From Gemmatimonadales bacterium (GTDB lineage Bacteria; Gemmatimonadota; Gemmatimonadetes; Gemmatimonadales; GWC2-71-9), in contig JACCQZ010000251.1 of NCBI GenBank assembly GCA_013813875.1, positions 1 through 40,070 of the forward strand: a stretch of 40,070 bases of DNA, read 5' to 3'. The notes under the pieces are model-generated. The model had not been told where the DNA came from, made no database searches, and was given only the letters and a program-made list of their open reading frames with translations. Below are positions 26,687 to 35,802 of this stretch, one piece after another (positions within the stretch are counted from its first letter, which is position 1; every line of letters begins with the position of its first letter). Both the position numbers and the translations under genes were made by a program.

Positions 26687-28671
26687 GGCACCACCTCCGA
26701 CTTGGGCTCGACCTTCACGATCCACAATCCCGAGTTGATGTCGTTCACGTATACCAGACCGTCGTGATAGAGCGCGCCCCAGGCGTTGGAAGCGTTGGGA
26801 ACGACGCCCCGGGCGTCGCCGGTGACCACGTGCGCGATCTCGCGCCCCTGGCGCAGAAGATCGCCCTTCAGCTCGCCCGAGATGTCCACCACTCTCAGGC
26901 CGCCCTGGTAGTCGCCGAGATAGAGAGTGTCACCCGCCACCCAGACGTTGTGCGCTCCGCCGTCCTTGGGCTCGTAGTACGCGACGCCCTTTGGCTTGGT
27001 CACGTCCGACACGTCTATCACATGAATCCGGCCGTATGCGCGGCCCAGAGTATTGACCCCGGTGCCCTCGGTGGGACGCGGCTTGGCGGAGAAGACCTCG
27101 TCGCCCACGAAGACGTATTTGCCATGGCGCCAGGCCGTATGGGTGCCGCGGATGAAGCCCGGCCCGCCTACCGCCTCCACCTCACGATAGAGCGCGTCGA
27201 GATCGTACTTGTGCTGGGAGACGAACTGCGGGCTCTCCGGACTGCCGCCCTTGATGCCGTTCCCGACGTCGAGAATGACCAGCCCGTCGTTCCAGTAGCT
27301 GAGATAGGCCAGGCCGTCTTCCACGTCTATGTCATGCACGTAGTTGCCGGCCTTGCTGGAGGGCGTCTGCCAGCGAGCCACCTGGCGCGGCTTGTAGGGA
27401 TCGCGGATGTCTATCACCCGCATCGAGCCGGTCGCGTCGTCGGTCAGGTAGACGTATCCCCGGTAGATGAACGTGCTGTGTACCCCGCCGGTGACGGTCT
27501 CGGTAAAGTCGGCGATCGGTTTGGGGTGCGCCGGATCCTCGAAGGAGAGAATGACGATTCCGTTCTTCCGGGTGGATGCATTCTCCCGGGTGAGGACGCC
27601 GTACTTGCCGTCCTCGGTGGTCATCAGATCGTTGATGTGCCGCGCGTCCACCACCACCGAATCGGTGATGACAGGCAGGGCCGGGTTCCGCAGGTCTATA
27701 GCGTAGGCGCGGTCGCCCATGGTGGTGAGATAGCCGTACCTGCCGCCGGGGTGGAGCCAGAACTCCGCCGCGGGAAACGCGAGCGGCAGCCGGCCCACCA
27801 GCGTTGTCGGCCGGCGGGAATCGCGAGGGCCAACCTCGACGATGCTCGATGCGGTTTTCCCGGCGAACGAAGCCACCACCTGATAGGTCCCCGGCACGTC
27901 GGCCACGAAGCTGCCGTCGAGATCCACCTGGCCATTGCCCGGGCTCAGACTCCATTCCGCGGCTGCATCGCTCACCGCGCGGCCGGCGGCGGTGCGCGCC
28001 CCGAACTCGAAGCGGACCACATCCCCGGTGCGCACCTCGGCGGTGGCCGGCAGCAGCTGAACCGAAGCCACCGGGTTTGGGGCCACCGTGATAGCGAGGT
28101 TCTGAAGCGCCCGGCCGGCCCTGGCGGTCAGAGTGGCACGTCCCGGCCGGCCCGCGGTTACCCTGCCCCTGGGGCTCACCGCCACCACGGCGGGCGCACT
28201 CGAGGTCCATACGACCTCGTCGTAGCGGCGGTCGCCGTTGGCGGCGTATGGGGTGGCGCCGAGCGTGAGGGATTGTCCGGCGTAGAGCTTGGCGACCGCC
28301 GGCGCCACTGAGACCCTGGCCGCCGGCTGGGGCAGGACGGTCACCCGCGCGAAGGCCAGACTCGGCGAGCCGCCCTGCCGGGGAGCCACGAGCGCGGTAA
28401 CCGTTACCGTCCCGACCGAGCCTCCGGTAACCAGCCCGCTCAAGGAATCCACCTTGCCTTCGAAGTGCCCGCCTGACTTGAACCAGCGAATGGTGACGTC
28501 ACGCAGGGGACGCCCGGCGGAGTCGCGGGCCACAGCGGCGAGCCGAACCGTGTCACCGACCTGAATGGCTACTTCGGCCGGCTGAATTGCCACTCGGATC
28601 GCTGGGGACGCCCTTGGGGAGGCCCCCGCGGGCTGCTGCAGCAGGGCGAGGAGCAGGACGGCATGAAGCAT
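26683..28671 (-). CDS. Secreted LVIVD-repeat protein with bacterial Ig-like (BIG2-type) domains
   Basis: Signal peptide MLHAVLLLALLQQPAGA; Ig-like segments (VQVGDTVRLAAVARDSAGRPL, SLTLGATPYAANGDRRYDEVVWTSSAPAVVAVSPRGRVTAGRPGRATLTA); repeats VRVIDIRDPYKPRQVA, LVILDVGNG, HVIDVSDVTKPKGVAYY, LRVVDISGEL. Confidence 0.85.
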   Translation of the reverse strand: MLHAVLLLALLQQPAGASPRASPAIRVAIQPAEVAIQVGDTVRLAAVARDSAGRPLRDVTIRWFKSGGHFEGKVDSLSGLVTGGSVGTVTVTALVAPRQGGSPSLAFARVTVLPQPAARVSVAPAVAKLYAGQSLTLGATPYAANGDRRYDEVVWTSSAPAVVAVSPRGRVTAGRPGRATLTARAGRALQNLAITVAPNPVASVQLLPATAEVRTGDVVRFEFGARTAAGRAVSDAAAEWSLSPGNGQVDLDGSFVADVPGTYQVVASFAGKTASSIVEVGPRDSRRPTTLVGRLPLAFPAAEFWLHPGGRYGYLTTMGDRAYAIDLRNPALPVITDSVVVDARHINDLMTTEDGKYGVLTRENASTRKNGIVILSFEDPAHPKPIADFTETVTGGVHSTFIYRGYVYLTDDATGSMRVIDIRDPYKPRQVARWQTPSSKAGNYVHDIDVEDGLAYLSYWNDGLVILDVGNGIKGGSPESPQFVSQHKYDLDALYREVEAVGGPGFIRGTHTAWRHGKYVFVGDEVFSAKPRPTEGTGVNTLGRAYGRIHVIDVSDVTKPKGVAYYEPKDGGAHNVWVAGDTLYLGDYQGGLRVVDISGELKGDLLRQGREIAHVVTGDARGVVPNASNAWGALYHDGLVYVNDINSGLWIVKVEPKSEVVP

Positions 28672-28782
28672 CGGACACCTCGGTAAAGGATGAGCCAAAT
28701 CTAGCGCGCCCGGCCCCGGTTGGCCCTGTCGAGATCGGAGAGCTAAGTTTCCGGACGCAACCCCAAGTCCGGGAGTTCCGGC

Positions 28783-29304
28783 ATGCAAGTAGAGTGGACG
28801 TCGTACAACTCTCCGATCGGGGCGTTGACGATCGTGGAGTGCGATGCCGGGCCACTGGTCGTGGAGTATCCGCAGCGAGCCATGACCGTCAAATGGGCCG
28901 TGCGCCTCCGGGCCGCCGTGCCCGAGCTTCACATCGGCCAGGGTCCATGCCGGATGGCTACCGCCTGGCTTGACGAGTACTTCGCCGGATCCGCTCGACC
29001 TTTTGCCTTCCCCGACCATCTGAAGCGCTGGTTCGACCTCTCTCCCGCTCAGATAGCCGTCTTCAAGACCCTGCGCAAGATTCCCGTAGGGGAGACCCGC
29101 TCGTATGAGGACGTCGCCCGCGCCACTCATCTGCACCCGCGTCAGATCGGCTGGCTGGTCTCGGCCAATCACCTGGCCATCCTGATGCCCTGCCACCGCG
29201 TGGTCGGCAAGGACGGCAGTCTCGTCGGCTATGGCGGGGGGCTCGCCAAGAAGCGCTGGCTGCTGGATCACGAGCTCCGCGCGGCCGGTGTGGTGCTGAG
29301 TTAG
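28783..29304 (+). CDS. ogt: Methylated-DNA-[protein]-cysteine S-methyltransferase
   Basis: Active site [32 protein letters not shown]. Confidence 0.93.
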   Translation: MQVEWTSYNSPIGALTIVECDAGPLVVEYPQRAMTVKWAVRLRAAVPELHIGQGPCRMATAWLDEYFAGSARPFAFPDHLKRWFDLSPAQIAVFKTLRKIPVGETRSYEDVARATHLHPRQIGWLVSANHLAILMPCHRVVGKDGSLVGYGGGLAKKRWLLDHELRAAGVVLS

Positions 29305-29406
29305 GGCCCTCCCTCAGGAGGCCGTGCTTATTGACAAATCTCTTTCGCCGCATGACCTTAAACCATGCAATGCGCGGTTCTACACTTGCATTCCTGAGTC
29401 ATCGCC

Positions 29407-29442
29407 AGCCGGCCGGACTTTACGTCCCGGCGGCTTTTTTTT
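29407..29442 (+). terminator. Terminator/attenuator-like hairpin in the cold-shock gene leader
   Basis: AGCCGGCCGGAC-TTTAC-GTCCCGGCGGCT (imperfect) followed by T8. Confidence 0.6.
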
Positions 29443-29455
29443 AGGGGCTTCTTCA

Positions 29456-29499
29456 CCCGGCCACGAGGGCCGGGGGTTTCCCCGGAGCCTGCGGGCTCC
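29456..29499 (+). promoter_or_regulatory. Two tandem leader hairpins upstream of the cold-shock gene
   Basis: CCCGGCC-ACGAG-GGCCGGG and GGAGCC-TGCG-GGCTCC, both perfect stems, ending 19 nt before the ATG. Confidence 0.6.
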
Positions 29500-29518
29500 C
29501 TTTCAAGAGGTTGCAGCA

Positions 29519-29719
29519 ATGGCGAAGGGCACGGTCAAGTGGTTCAATGACGCGAAGGGGTTCGGCTTCATCGCACAGGAGGGCGGCAAGGACGTGTTCG
29601 TTCATCACACGGCGATCATCGCCGAAGGCTTCCGGTCGCTGGCCGAAGGAGACAACGTCGAGTTCGAGGTCGTCGAGGGCCCCAAAGGGCTCCAGGCCTC
29701 CAACGTTCGCAAGGTCTGA
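29519..29719 (+). CDS. Cold-shock protein (CSD)
   Basis: [33 protein letters not shown]. Confidence 0.96.
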   Translation: MAKGTVKWFNDAKGFGFIAQEGGKDVFVHHTAIIAEGFRSLAEGDNVEFEVVEGPKGLQASNVRKV

Positions 29720-29746
29720 CACCCCCGCGCTCCGCGCCTTCCCGTT

Positions 29747-30373
29747 TTGACGCAGAGCCCAATTGCTTCAAAGGTCCGCCACCACTCGAGTGGCGGACCT
29801 CGGTGTTTGCTCATACTCTTCGTCGGTCTCGTGGCCGCACCGCCGGCACTCTCCGCCACCCAGTCTGCCGCTCCTGCCGATACCAGCGCGCTCCAATTTC
29901 ATGGTTTTCGTGCCGGTGCCCGTCTTGATGAAATTCAAGCCCTGCTCCGGCGCCCGGGCGGCGGCCGACTCCGCTGCGACCACGCCAAGGCCGACCGCCG
30001 TGTCGCCGAATGTCGCGGCACGCTCCAGGATGCGGAGCTCGGCGGCCGGGTGAGCCTCTGGATCTCGGCCATAGACAGCGTCGCCGGCGTCACCACCATC
30101 TCCAGCGTAGTAGCTCCCCGGCAGCTCGACCAATGGCGCCGCGAGATCGAGGCGCGCTACGGCCGGGTGAAACCCCGAGTTCAGGGCGCCCAGTCAATGA
30201 TGCAGTGGGTGCGCCGCGGCCGGATGCTTCGGCTCACCTGGCGGACCGAACGCGGTGCGAGAACGGCTTCGGTGAGCCTGGTGGATGGCCGGGTACTGGA
30301 CCAATGGGGACGCGCCCGCGCTCATCCGCTCAGACGGACCAGAAAGCTGCCCTCCGACTCCTCCAGGAAGTAA
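29747..30373 (+). CDS. Secreted hypothetical protein
   Basis: Hydrophobic signal LLILFVGLVAAPPALSA; real start may be TTG 29807. Confidence 0.55.
   Translation: MTQSPIASKVRHHSSGGPRCLLILFVGLVAAPPALSATQSAAPADTSALQFHGFRAGARLDEIQALLRRPGGGRLRCDHAKADRRVAECRGTLQDAELGGRVSLWISAIDSVAGVTTISSVVAPRQLDQWRREIEARYGRVKPRVQGAQSMMQWVRRGRMLRLTWRTERGARTASVSLVDGRVLDQWGRARAHPLRRTRKLPSDSSRK
29773..29799. terminator. Hairpin downstream of the cold-shock gene
   Basis: GGTCCGCCAC-N7-GTGGCGGACC perfect 10-bp stem; weak U-tract. Confidence 0.45.
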
Positions 30374-30606
30374 TCCCGAATCACCCGGCCACTCTCCTTG
30401 TGCTCGCGGAGAAGGGTGCGCACCCGGGTTCGGATCGGAGCCCCACCGCCGCCGCGACCCCGTCCCGTGATCACTCTGACCACGGCTCCCGGGCGGGCCT
30501 TCGCCTGAGCCCGAAGGAAGCGGGTGACGTTTGCCACCGCCTCGCTTACGCTCTGGCCGTGCAGGTCGTAGATGGCGTCGGGCGGGCGGGCGGTCCAATC
30601 CAGCAT
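30322..30606 (-). CDS. Smr (MutS2 C-terminal-like) domain protein
   Basis: DLHGQSVSEAVANVTRFL...VRVITGRGRGGGGAPIRTRVRTLL. Confidence 0.88.
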   Translation of the reverse strand: MLDWTARPPDAIYDLHGQSVSEAVANVTRFLRAQAKARPGAVVRVITGRGRGGGGAPIRTRVRTLLREHKESGRVIRDYFLEESEGSFLVRLSG

Positions 30607-30690
30607 CGCTGCCTCGGCTGAGCTGAGTACGTTATTTGCACTTCCGCTGGCCGGCGCCCGCCCTCCGGCGCCTGGCGGGCTCGAGCAGGG

Positions 30691-31929
30691 TTGTCGCCAG
30701 TATTACAAGTTGTTCTCCTCCAAATCTTTATGCACTACCTCACGATTTCGCTCGACCCGGAGCGCGCCTTGGCATTGTTCGATCATTTCAGGCTTATTGC
30801 CCCCCGAGTGGCGGCCCTCGCCCTGGGCTCGTTCGTCGTCTCCTGCGGTGGGACCACTCCGATTCGAATCGGTGTCGCGGGATCTTTCAGCGATCCCATC
30901 GGCCTCCCCATGAAGCTCGCCGCGGAGTTGGCGGCGGACGAGATCAACGCAGCCGGAGGGATCAACGGCCGGCGGCTGGAGCTGGTGCCGCGCGACGACT
31001 ACGCCGACCCCGACTCCGCCGTGTTCATCGCGACGGATCTCTACGAATCGGGAGTCTCGGCAGTCGTCGGACACCTCTTCTCGGGAATGACGTTGGCCGC
31101 GTCACCGGTCTACAATGGCGGCGACGATCCCGTCGTGGCCATCTCGCCTTCCTCCTCCTCGCCCGAAGTTACCAGCGCCGGCGACTACACCTTCCGGATC
31201 TGTCCCAGCGATCTGGCCCACGGCGCCGTGCTGGCTCACTGGGTCCGGGATCAGCTCAAACTTCAGCGCGGCGCGGTCCTTTATCTCAACGACCAGTACG
31301 GCCGTGGCATCCGTCAGACCTTCGTTCGCGAGCTTTTCCGCCTGGGAGGTCAGCTGGAGTCCATTGACCCGTACCTGGGCGACAAGCCCGACGTGGCGGC
31401 CTATCTCGACCGTCTCGTGCGGACCAAGGGCATCGAGTTCCTCGTGGTGGCCGGCAACCGGGGCGAGGCCGAGGAGATCATTCGTCAGGCACGGCGGCGC
31501 GGCCTCACCATTCCCGTCCTGGGCGGCGACGGTCTCGAGGGGATCCACGAAGCAGGAGAGCTGGCGGAAGGAGTCTATCTCTCCTCCGCCTATTTCCCGA
31601 CCATCCCCACCGAGTCGAATCGCCGGTTCGTCCAGGCGTTCCAGCGAAAATATCCCACAGCCGGACTGCCTAACCAGCCGGCGGCGGCTACCTATGATGC
31701 GGTTTATCTGCTTCGCGACGTGATCGCCAGCGTCGGTCCGGAACGGCAGGAGGTTCGCCGGGCACTGGCCGGCGTCGGATCGGAGACACCGCCCCACGAG
31801 GGCGTCACCGGCACCGTCGCGTTCGATGCCGCAGGAGACGTCCCCGACCAGAACGTGTACATCGGTCTGGTGCGGCAAGGCGAAGTGGATGTCGCCGAGA
31901 AGGCGACGGAAGTCGCGCGCGGCCAGTGA
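30691..31929 (+). CDS. Branched-chain amino-acid-type periplasmic binding lipoprotein
   Basis: Lipobox [50 protein letters not shown]; Peripla_BP_6-like. Start uncertain (inner ATGs possible). Confidence 0.85.
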   Translation: MSPVLQVVLLQIFMHYLTISLDPERALALFDHFRLIAPRVAALALGSFVVSCGGTTPIRIGVAGSFSDPIGLPMKLAAELAADEINAAGGINGRRLELVPRDDYADPDSAVFIATDLYESGVSAVVGHLFSGMTLAASPVYNGGDDPVVAISPSSSSPEVTSAGDYTFRICPSDLAHGAVLAHWVRDQLKLQRGAVLYLNDQYGRGIRQTFVRELFRLGGQLESIDPYLGDKPDVAAYLDRLVRTKGIEFLVVAGNRGEAEEIIRQARRRGLTIPVLGGDGLEGIHEAGELAEGVYLSSAYFPTIPTESNRRFVQAFQRKYPTAGLPNQPAAATYDAVYLLRDVIASVGPERQEVRRALAGVGSETPPHEGVTGTVAFDAAGDVPDQNVYIGLVRQGEVDVAEKATEVARGQ

Positions 31930-33623
31930 CCATCATGCGAAGTCTGCGGAGCCGGGTGATCGCCGGTATGGTGCTGCTGATCGGCCTGGTGTTCGTCATC
32001 GCCCTGCTGGCGGTCAACTCGATCCGTTCTCTCGACCGCTCGGTGGAGCAGGAGCTCTCGCTGCTGCTGGAGAGCACCGACCTCGGCAACGGTCTGGTGA
32101 CGTCGGTGGCCGCGGAGATCCGCTCGGCCGAGCAGTACCTGGTTCGGCCAACCGACCGGCTCCGTCTGCAGATGCTGGAGGAGGGCGATTCCGCGTACGC
32201 CGTCCAGCGGCGCTATCGCGGTCTGGGCGCCCTGACTACCGCCGACCGGTACATCGTGAACAAGATCGCCTCCAATCAGGCCGAGATCGAAGTGGCCTAT
32301 GCCATGAGCCATGCCCTGACCGACCTCGGCCGCACCGACGACGCCAGACGGCAGGCGGATCTTGCCCGATCGCCATCCGACACCCTGCTGAGCGACGTCA
32401 GGGCTCTCTCCCTGGCGCAGACCAACCGGTCGGTTGCCCGGGCCGAAGATCTTCACCGTGAAGCCGAAGAGCGGCGGCGAACCCTCTGGGGTCTCTTTCT
32501 CGCCTCCCTGCTCCTCGGCGTCTATACCTCGGTGCGCACGGTGCGCTCGGTGGACCGCCCGCTCACCTTGCTGGTCCGTGCCGCCGAGCGCTTCGGCGAA
32601 GGCGATCTCCGGCCGGTTCGGCTGGGTGCCATGCCGAGCGAGCTCGAGCGCCTGGCCCGTGCCATGGACGACATGGGCTCCCGGCTCCGCAACGTAGTCA
32701 CCGCCGTCGTCGGCGAGGCCAGCCAGATCGGGAGCAGCGCGAGTGATTTCTCCGCCATGAGCGAGGAGTTGGCGGCGAGCAGCGGGGAGATCTCTACCGC
32801 GATGGTGAAGATCGCCTCCAGCGCCGAGCAGCAGGTAAAAGGTATGGAGAGAGCCGATGCTCTTCTTCTGAGCCTCCGCCAGATCGCCGAAGCCAATGCG
32901 AGCGCCTCGTCCCGGGTGGTGGAACTGGGCGATCGAATCCAGACCCTCGCCGCGCATCACCGCGCCGACGTGGCATCCGCAGCCCAGACCCTGCTGGATG
33001 TGCGCGAAGTGGTCGGCACTTCCGCGCGGCAGGTTCAGGAGCTTGCCCGGCTGTCGGAGCCCATCACCGCGTTCATTGATCTCATCAAGCAGATCTCGTC
33101 GCAGACCAACCTGCTCGCGCTCAACGCCGCCATCGAAGCGGCCCGCGCCGGCGAGCACGGCCGCGGCTTCGCGGTGGTGGCCGAGGAGGTGCGGCGGCTG
33201 GCCGATTCCAGCGCCGCCGCGGCCGAAGACGTGGCCAAGACGGTGCAGCACATCCGCAGCCAGGTACGGGACGTGACCCAGACGATGCAGCTGGGCTCGT
33301 CCAAGGTTCAGGGTATCGAGTCGGTCGCCGAGGCGGCGGCCCGGGCGTTGGAGGAGATTTCAATGGCGGTGGAGGAGGTCCACAACGCCGCTGAGGAGGT
33401 GGCGAGGCAGGCTCTGGGCAACCGACAGATCGTCGAGCAGCTGGGGGAGCGGACTCAGGAGGTAAGTCGGGCCGCCGCCGAGCACGCCTCTGCCAGCGAG
33501 GAGGTCACGGCGGCGGCGGAGGAACAGAGCGCCAGCACCGAAGAGATGGCTGCCGCGGCCAGCGATCTACTTCAAGGGGCCACCCGGCTGACGGCGGTGA
33601 TGCAGGAGTTCAAAACCACGTAA
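31926..33623 (+). CDS. Methyl-accepting chemotaxis protein
   Basis: Two TM helices, HAMP region, hairpin tip [48 protein letters not shown] overlap with the SBP gene. Confidence 0.93.
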   Translation: MTIMRSLRSRVIAGMVLLIGLVFVIALLAVNSIRSLDRSVEQELSLLLESTDLGNGLVTSVAAEIRSAEQYLVRPTDRLRLQMLEEGDSAYAVQRRYRGLGALTTADRYIVNKIASNQAEIEVAYAMSHALTDLGRTDDARRQADLARSPSDTLLSDVRALSLAQTNRSVARAEDLHREAEERRRTLWGLFLASLLLGVYTSVRTVRSVDRPLTLLVRAAERFGEGDLRPVRLGAMPSELERLARAMDDMGSRLRNVVTAVVGEASQIGSSASDFSAMSEELAASSGEISTAMVKIASSAEQQVKGMERADALLLSLRQIAEANASASSRVVELGDRIQTLAAHHRADVASAAQTLLDVREVVGTSARQVQELARLSEPITAFIDLIKQISSQTNLLALNAAIEAARAGEHGRGFAVVAEEVRRLADSSAAAAEDVAKTVQHIRSQVRDVTQTMQLGSSKVQGIESVAEAAARALEEISMAVEEVHNAAEEVARQALGNRQIVEQLGERTQEVSRAAAEHASASEEVTAAAEEQSASTEEMAAAASDLLQGATRLTAVMQEFKTT

Positions 33624-33639
33624 AGCTTCGAGAGAGCGC

Positions 33640-34011
33640 CTACCGCCTCTTTCCGCCCTTGGCGGCCTTCTTTACCTTCTTCACGGCCTTGACCGGCCGC
33701 ACCACTTTGGCGTTGGCCCGCGCCTTGGCCTTCTGGGCCTTCTCTCGGTCCGCCGCCTTGTCCAACCGTCTCTGCTGCGCGGCGTGAACCTCGGTCAGTA
33801 GACGGTCTCCCTCCTCCTGCCCCAGCAAACTCCGGCGAGTGGCATAGCGGATCAGCTCGTCGGCATCCGCGATGTTGAATTCGGAGAGACGGGCCGCGGC
33901 CCGGATCACGTTGCCGAGGGCGTCCGCCACCGGGCTGCGCAGGACATTGGCGATCCCGGGCAGGGTTTCGAGTAAGGTCGAGATCTGAGAACCACCAAGC
34001 TCGGACACCAC
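33640..34011 (-). CDS. Hypothetical protein with Lys/Arg/Ala-rich basic C-terminal tail
   Basis: N-terminal helical part (ISTLLETLPGIANVLRSPVADALGNVI...) then KAQKAKARANAKVVRPVKAVKKVKKAAKGGKRR. Confidence 0.6.
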   Translation of the reverse strand: MVSELGGSQISTLLETLPGIANVLRSPVADALGNVIRAAARLSEFNIADADELIRYATRRSLLGQEEGDRLLTEVHAAQQRRLDKAADREKAQKAKARANAKVVRPVKAVKKVKKAAKGGKRR

Positions 34012-34115
34012 GGCGCCTCCAGTTAATTGGGCCGCGCGTCAGCGGGTGCGAGCGGCCGTGTACGGCACGAATTCTCGCATGGGAGTCCACTGAACGCTAG
34101 TAGTATCTCGTAGTA

Positions 34116-34529
34116 CTACCTGATTCTCAGTTCCCCCCGCATATCATAGGCGCGGTGCGGCAGGCAGTAGAACGCATAGGCTCCGGCGGGCAGCGGGGGC
34201 ACCACCACCCGATACTCAGCTCCATCCTCGGTGAGTAGCGGGCTGCTCAGATCCGCGGAGCGGCGGGGCATGGCCGAGTTGAGCGCATCACGGGCTCGGG
34301 GCGAAAGACCTTTGGGTTCGAAGACGACGCTGTGGGGAGCCCCGCTCACGGTCCTGAAGAGCAGCACGTCCCCTGGCCGAGCGGTGATGGTGCTCGGGGA
34401 AAAGCGGTACTCGTCGTTTCGCGCATTCATCTGTAGCCGGATCTGGTGCACTTCCTGGGCGGCTGCAGCCGCGCTGATCCCGGCCAGCAGCACCATTCCG
34501 AGTAGGCCCACCCTCAATGCACGCCTCAT
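34116..34529 (-). CDS. Cupredoxin (plastocyanin/azurin-like)
   Basis: Signal peptide; type-1 copper ligand pattern GAPHSV...YCLPHRAYDM. Confidence 0.85.
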   Translation of the reverse strand: MRRALRVGLLGMVLLAGISAAAAAQEVHQIRLQMNARNDEYRFSPSTITARPGDVLLFRTVSGAPHSVVFEPKGLSPRARDALNSAMPRRSADLSSPLLTEDGAEYRVVVPPLPAGAYAFYCLPHRAYDMRGELRIR

Positions 34530-34909
34530 TGTCACCCTCTTCTCGGATCCCCGGGACAGGCGGCCACCTTTGCGCGCCTTGGCAGATTTCGGTACATTCG
34601 GCATACAGGCGGGTTTTGCCAGATTCATGCCACCGAACCCCGCCAGAAGGGCCGACTTTGGGACGTCGGGGCATCAAGGAGTATCGCGCGCCTGAAGCAC
34701 TGATTCTGATCGCGGCGGATCGGGACCAGAAACCGCTGGTCTGCCCCTCCTGCACCTCAGCCTCGGTAGAGCGAATTCCCGAACGCTCCTCCGCCGAGGA
34801 CGCCCAAGGCGGCCGAGTCACCCTGCACTGTACCGGCTGCGGCCGCGTGGCGGCTTACATCCCGAGAATGCTTAATCGGTCGTCCCTACCGGAGGCGCCC
34901 AGGCAATAG
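34517..34909 (+). CDS. Small zinc-ribbon-like hypothetical protein
   Basis: CPSCTSASVERIP...LHCTGCGRVAAY; true start probably well inside the ORF. Confidence 0.4.
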   Translation: MHASLSPSSRIPGTGGHLCAPWQISVHSAYRRVLPDSCHRTPPEGPTLGRRGIKEYRAPEALILIAADRDQKPLVCPSCTSASVERIPERSSAEDAQGGRVTLHCTGCGRVAAYIPRMLNRSSLPEAPRQ

Positions 34910-35020
34910 TGCTGAGTGCTTAGTTGGTAAAAAGTGACGAGTGCGGAAGTAGAATTTACTTCGACTCTTGCACTTCCCACTTGCCACCCACTTAGAACTA
35001 AGCACTCAGCACTTAGCACT
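34908..35020. repeat. Palindromic element with 7-bp repeats, copy B
   Basis: AGTGCTGAGTGCTTAGT...CACTTGCCACCCACTTAGAACTAAGCACTCAGCACTTAGCACT; shares words and architecture with 11381-11506. Confidence 0.85.
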
Positions 35021-35025
35021 CTCTC

Positions 35026-35748
35026 TTATTCCGGTTGCGCGAAAATCCTCCCCCACCTTACCGCCGTGAAAAACGGCAGCGCGCGCCAACTGCTGGCGTC
35101 GTAGCTGAAATAGACCACCAGCGGGCGGCCGCGGACGTTGGCGCGGGGGAGGAAGCCCCAGTAGCGGCCGTCGTACGAGCTGTCGCGATTGTCGCCCATC
35201 ATGAAGAAGGAGTCAGCCGGCACCACGATCGGCCCCCAATCCTGCAGATCGGGTTGGTAAGTGGTTGGGTTCCGCTGGACCAGGTAGCGGAGCTGCCACT
35301 CCCGCATCTTAGCGCGCTGGATCGGGTCCTCGGAGCGTTGCGGGTCCGCCGGCATGGCGTACGGCTCGTTCACTCGTTGCCCGTCCCGATAGAGCTGCCC
35401 GTCCTCCATGTACAGCGTGTCTCCCGGCATGCCGATCAGCCGCTTGACGACTTTGAGGCCCTCGTCCTCGACCGAGTCGAAGACCAGGATGTCGCTCCGC
35501 TCCGGCTCGCGCACCGCGGGAAGCCGCGCATGGATGAGCGGCACCTCGGCGCCGTAGAGCGCCTTGTTGACGAAGAGAAAATCCCCGACCAGCAGGGTGT
35601 TCTCCATGCTGCCGGACGGAATTCGGAACGCCTCGACCAGAAAGGTGCGCAGGAAAAACCACACCACGAGCGCGACCACGATGGACTTGGTCCATTCCCA
35701 GATCCAGGTCACGAACGAGCGGGTATGCGTGGCGGTACGTGCAGTCAT
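35026..35748 (-). CDS. lepB: Signal peptidase I
   Basis: FRIPSGSMENTLLVGDFLFVNK, VVKRLIGMPGD, FFMMGDNRDSSYDGRYWGF. Confidence 0.95.
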   Translation of the reverse strand: MTARTATHTRSFVTWIWEWTKSIVVALVVWFFLRTFLVEAFRIPSGSMENTLLVGDFLFVNKALYGAEVPLIHARLPAVREPERSDILVFDSVEDEGLKVVKRLIGMPGDTLYMEDGQLYRDGQRVNEPYAMPADPQRSEDPIQRAKMREWQLRYLVQRNPTTYQPDLQDWGPIVVPADSFFMMGDNRDSSYDGRYWGFLPRANVRGRPLVVYFSYDASSWRALPFFTAVRWGRIFAQPE

Positions 35749-35802
35749 GCCGATGTCCCGGAGTGATGAAGCGGTGAAATATAGCGGCTCACCCGGCGCT
35801 TC

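Noticed and set aside
26764-28311. 515-aa plus-strand ORF
   Set aside because: Antisense shadow of the LVIVD/Ig-like gene; low-complexity His/Arg/Gly composition.
28672-29271. N-terminal extension of the LVIVD ORF to 862 aa
   Set aside because: Overlaps ogt on the opposite strand; a signal peptide starts at 28671.
31704-33251. 515-aa minus-strand ORF
   Set aside because: Antisense shadow of the SBP/MCP operon.
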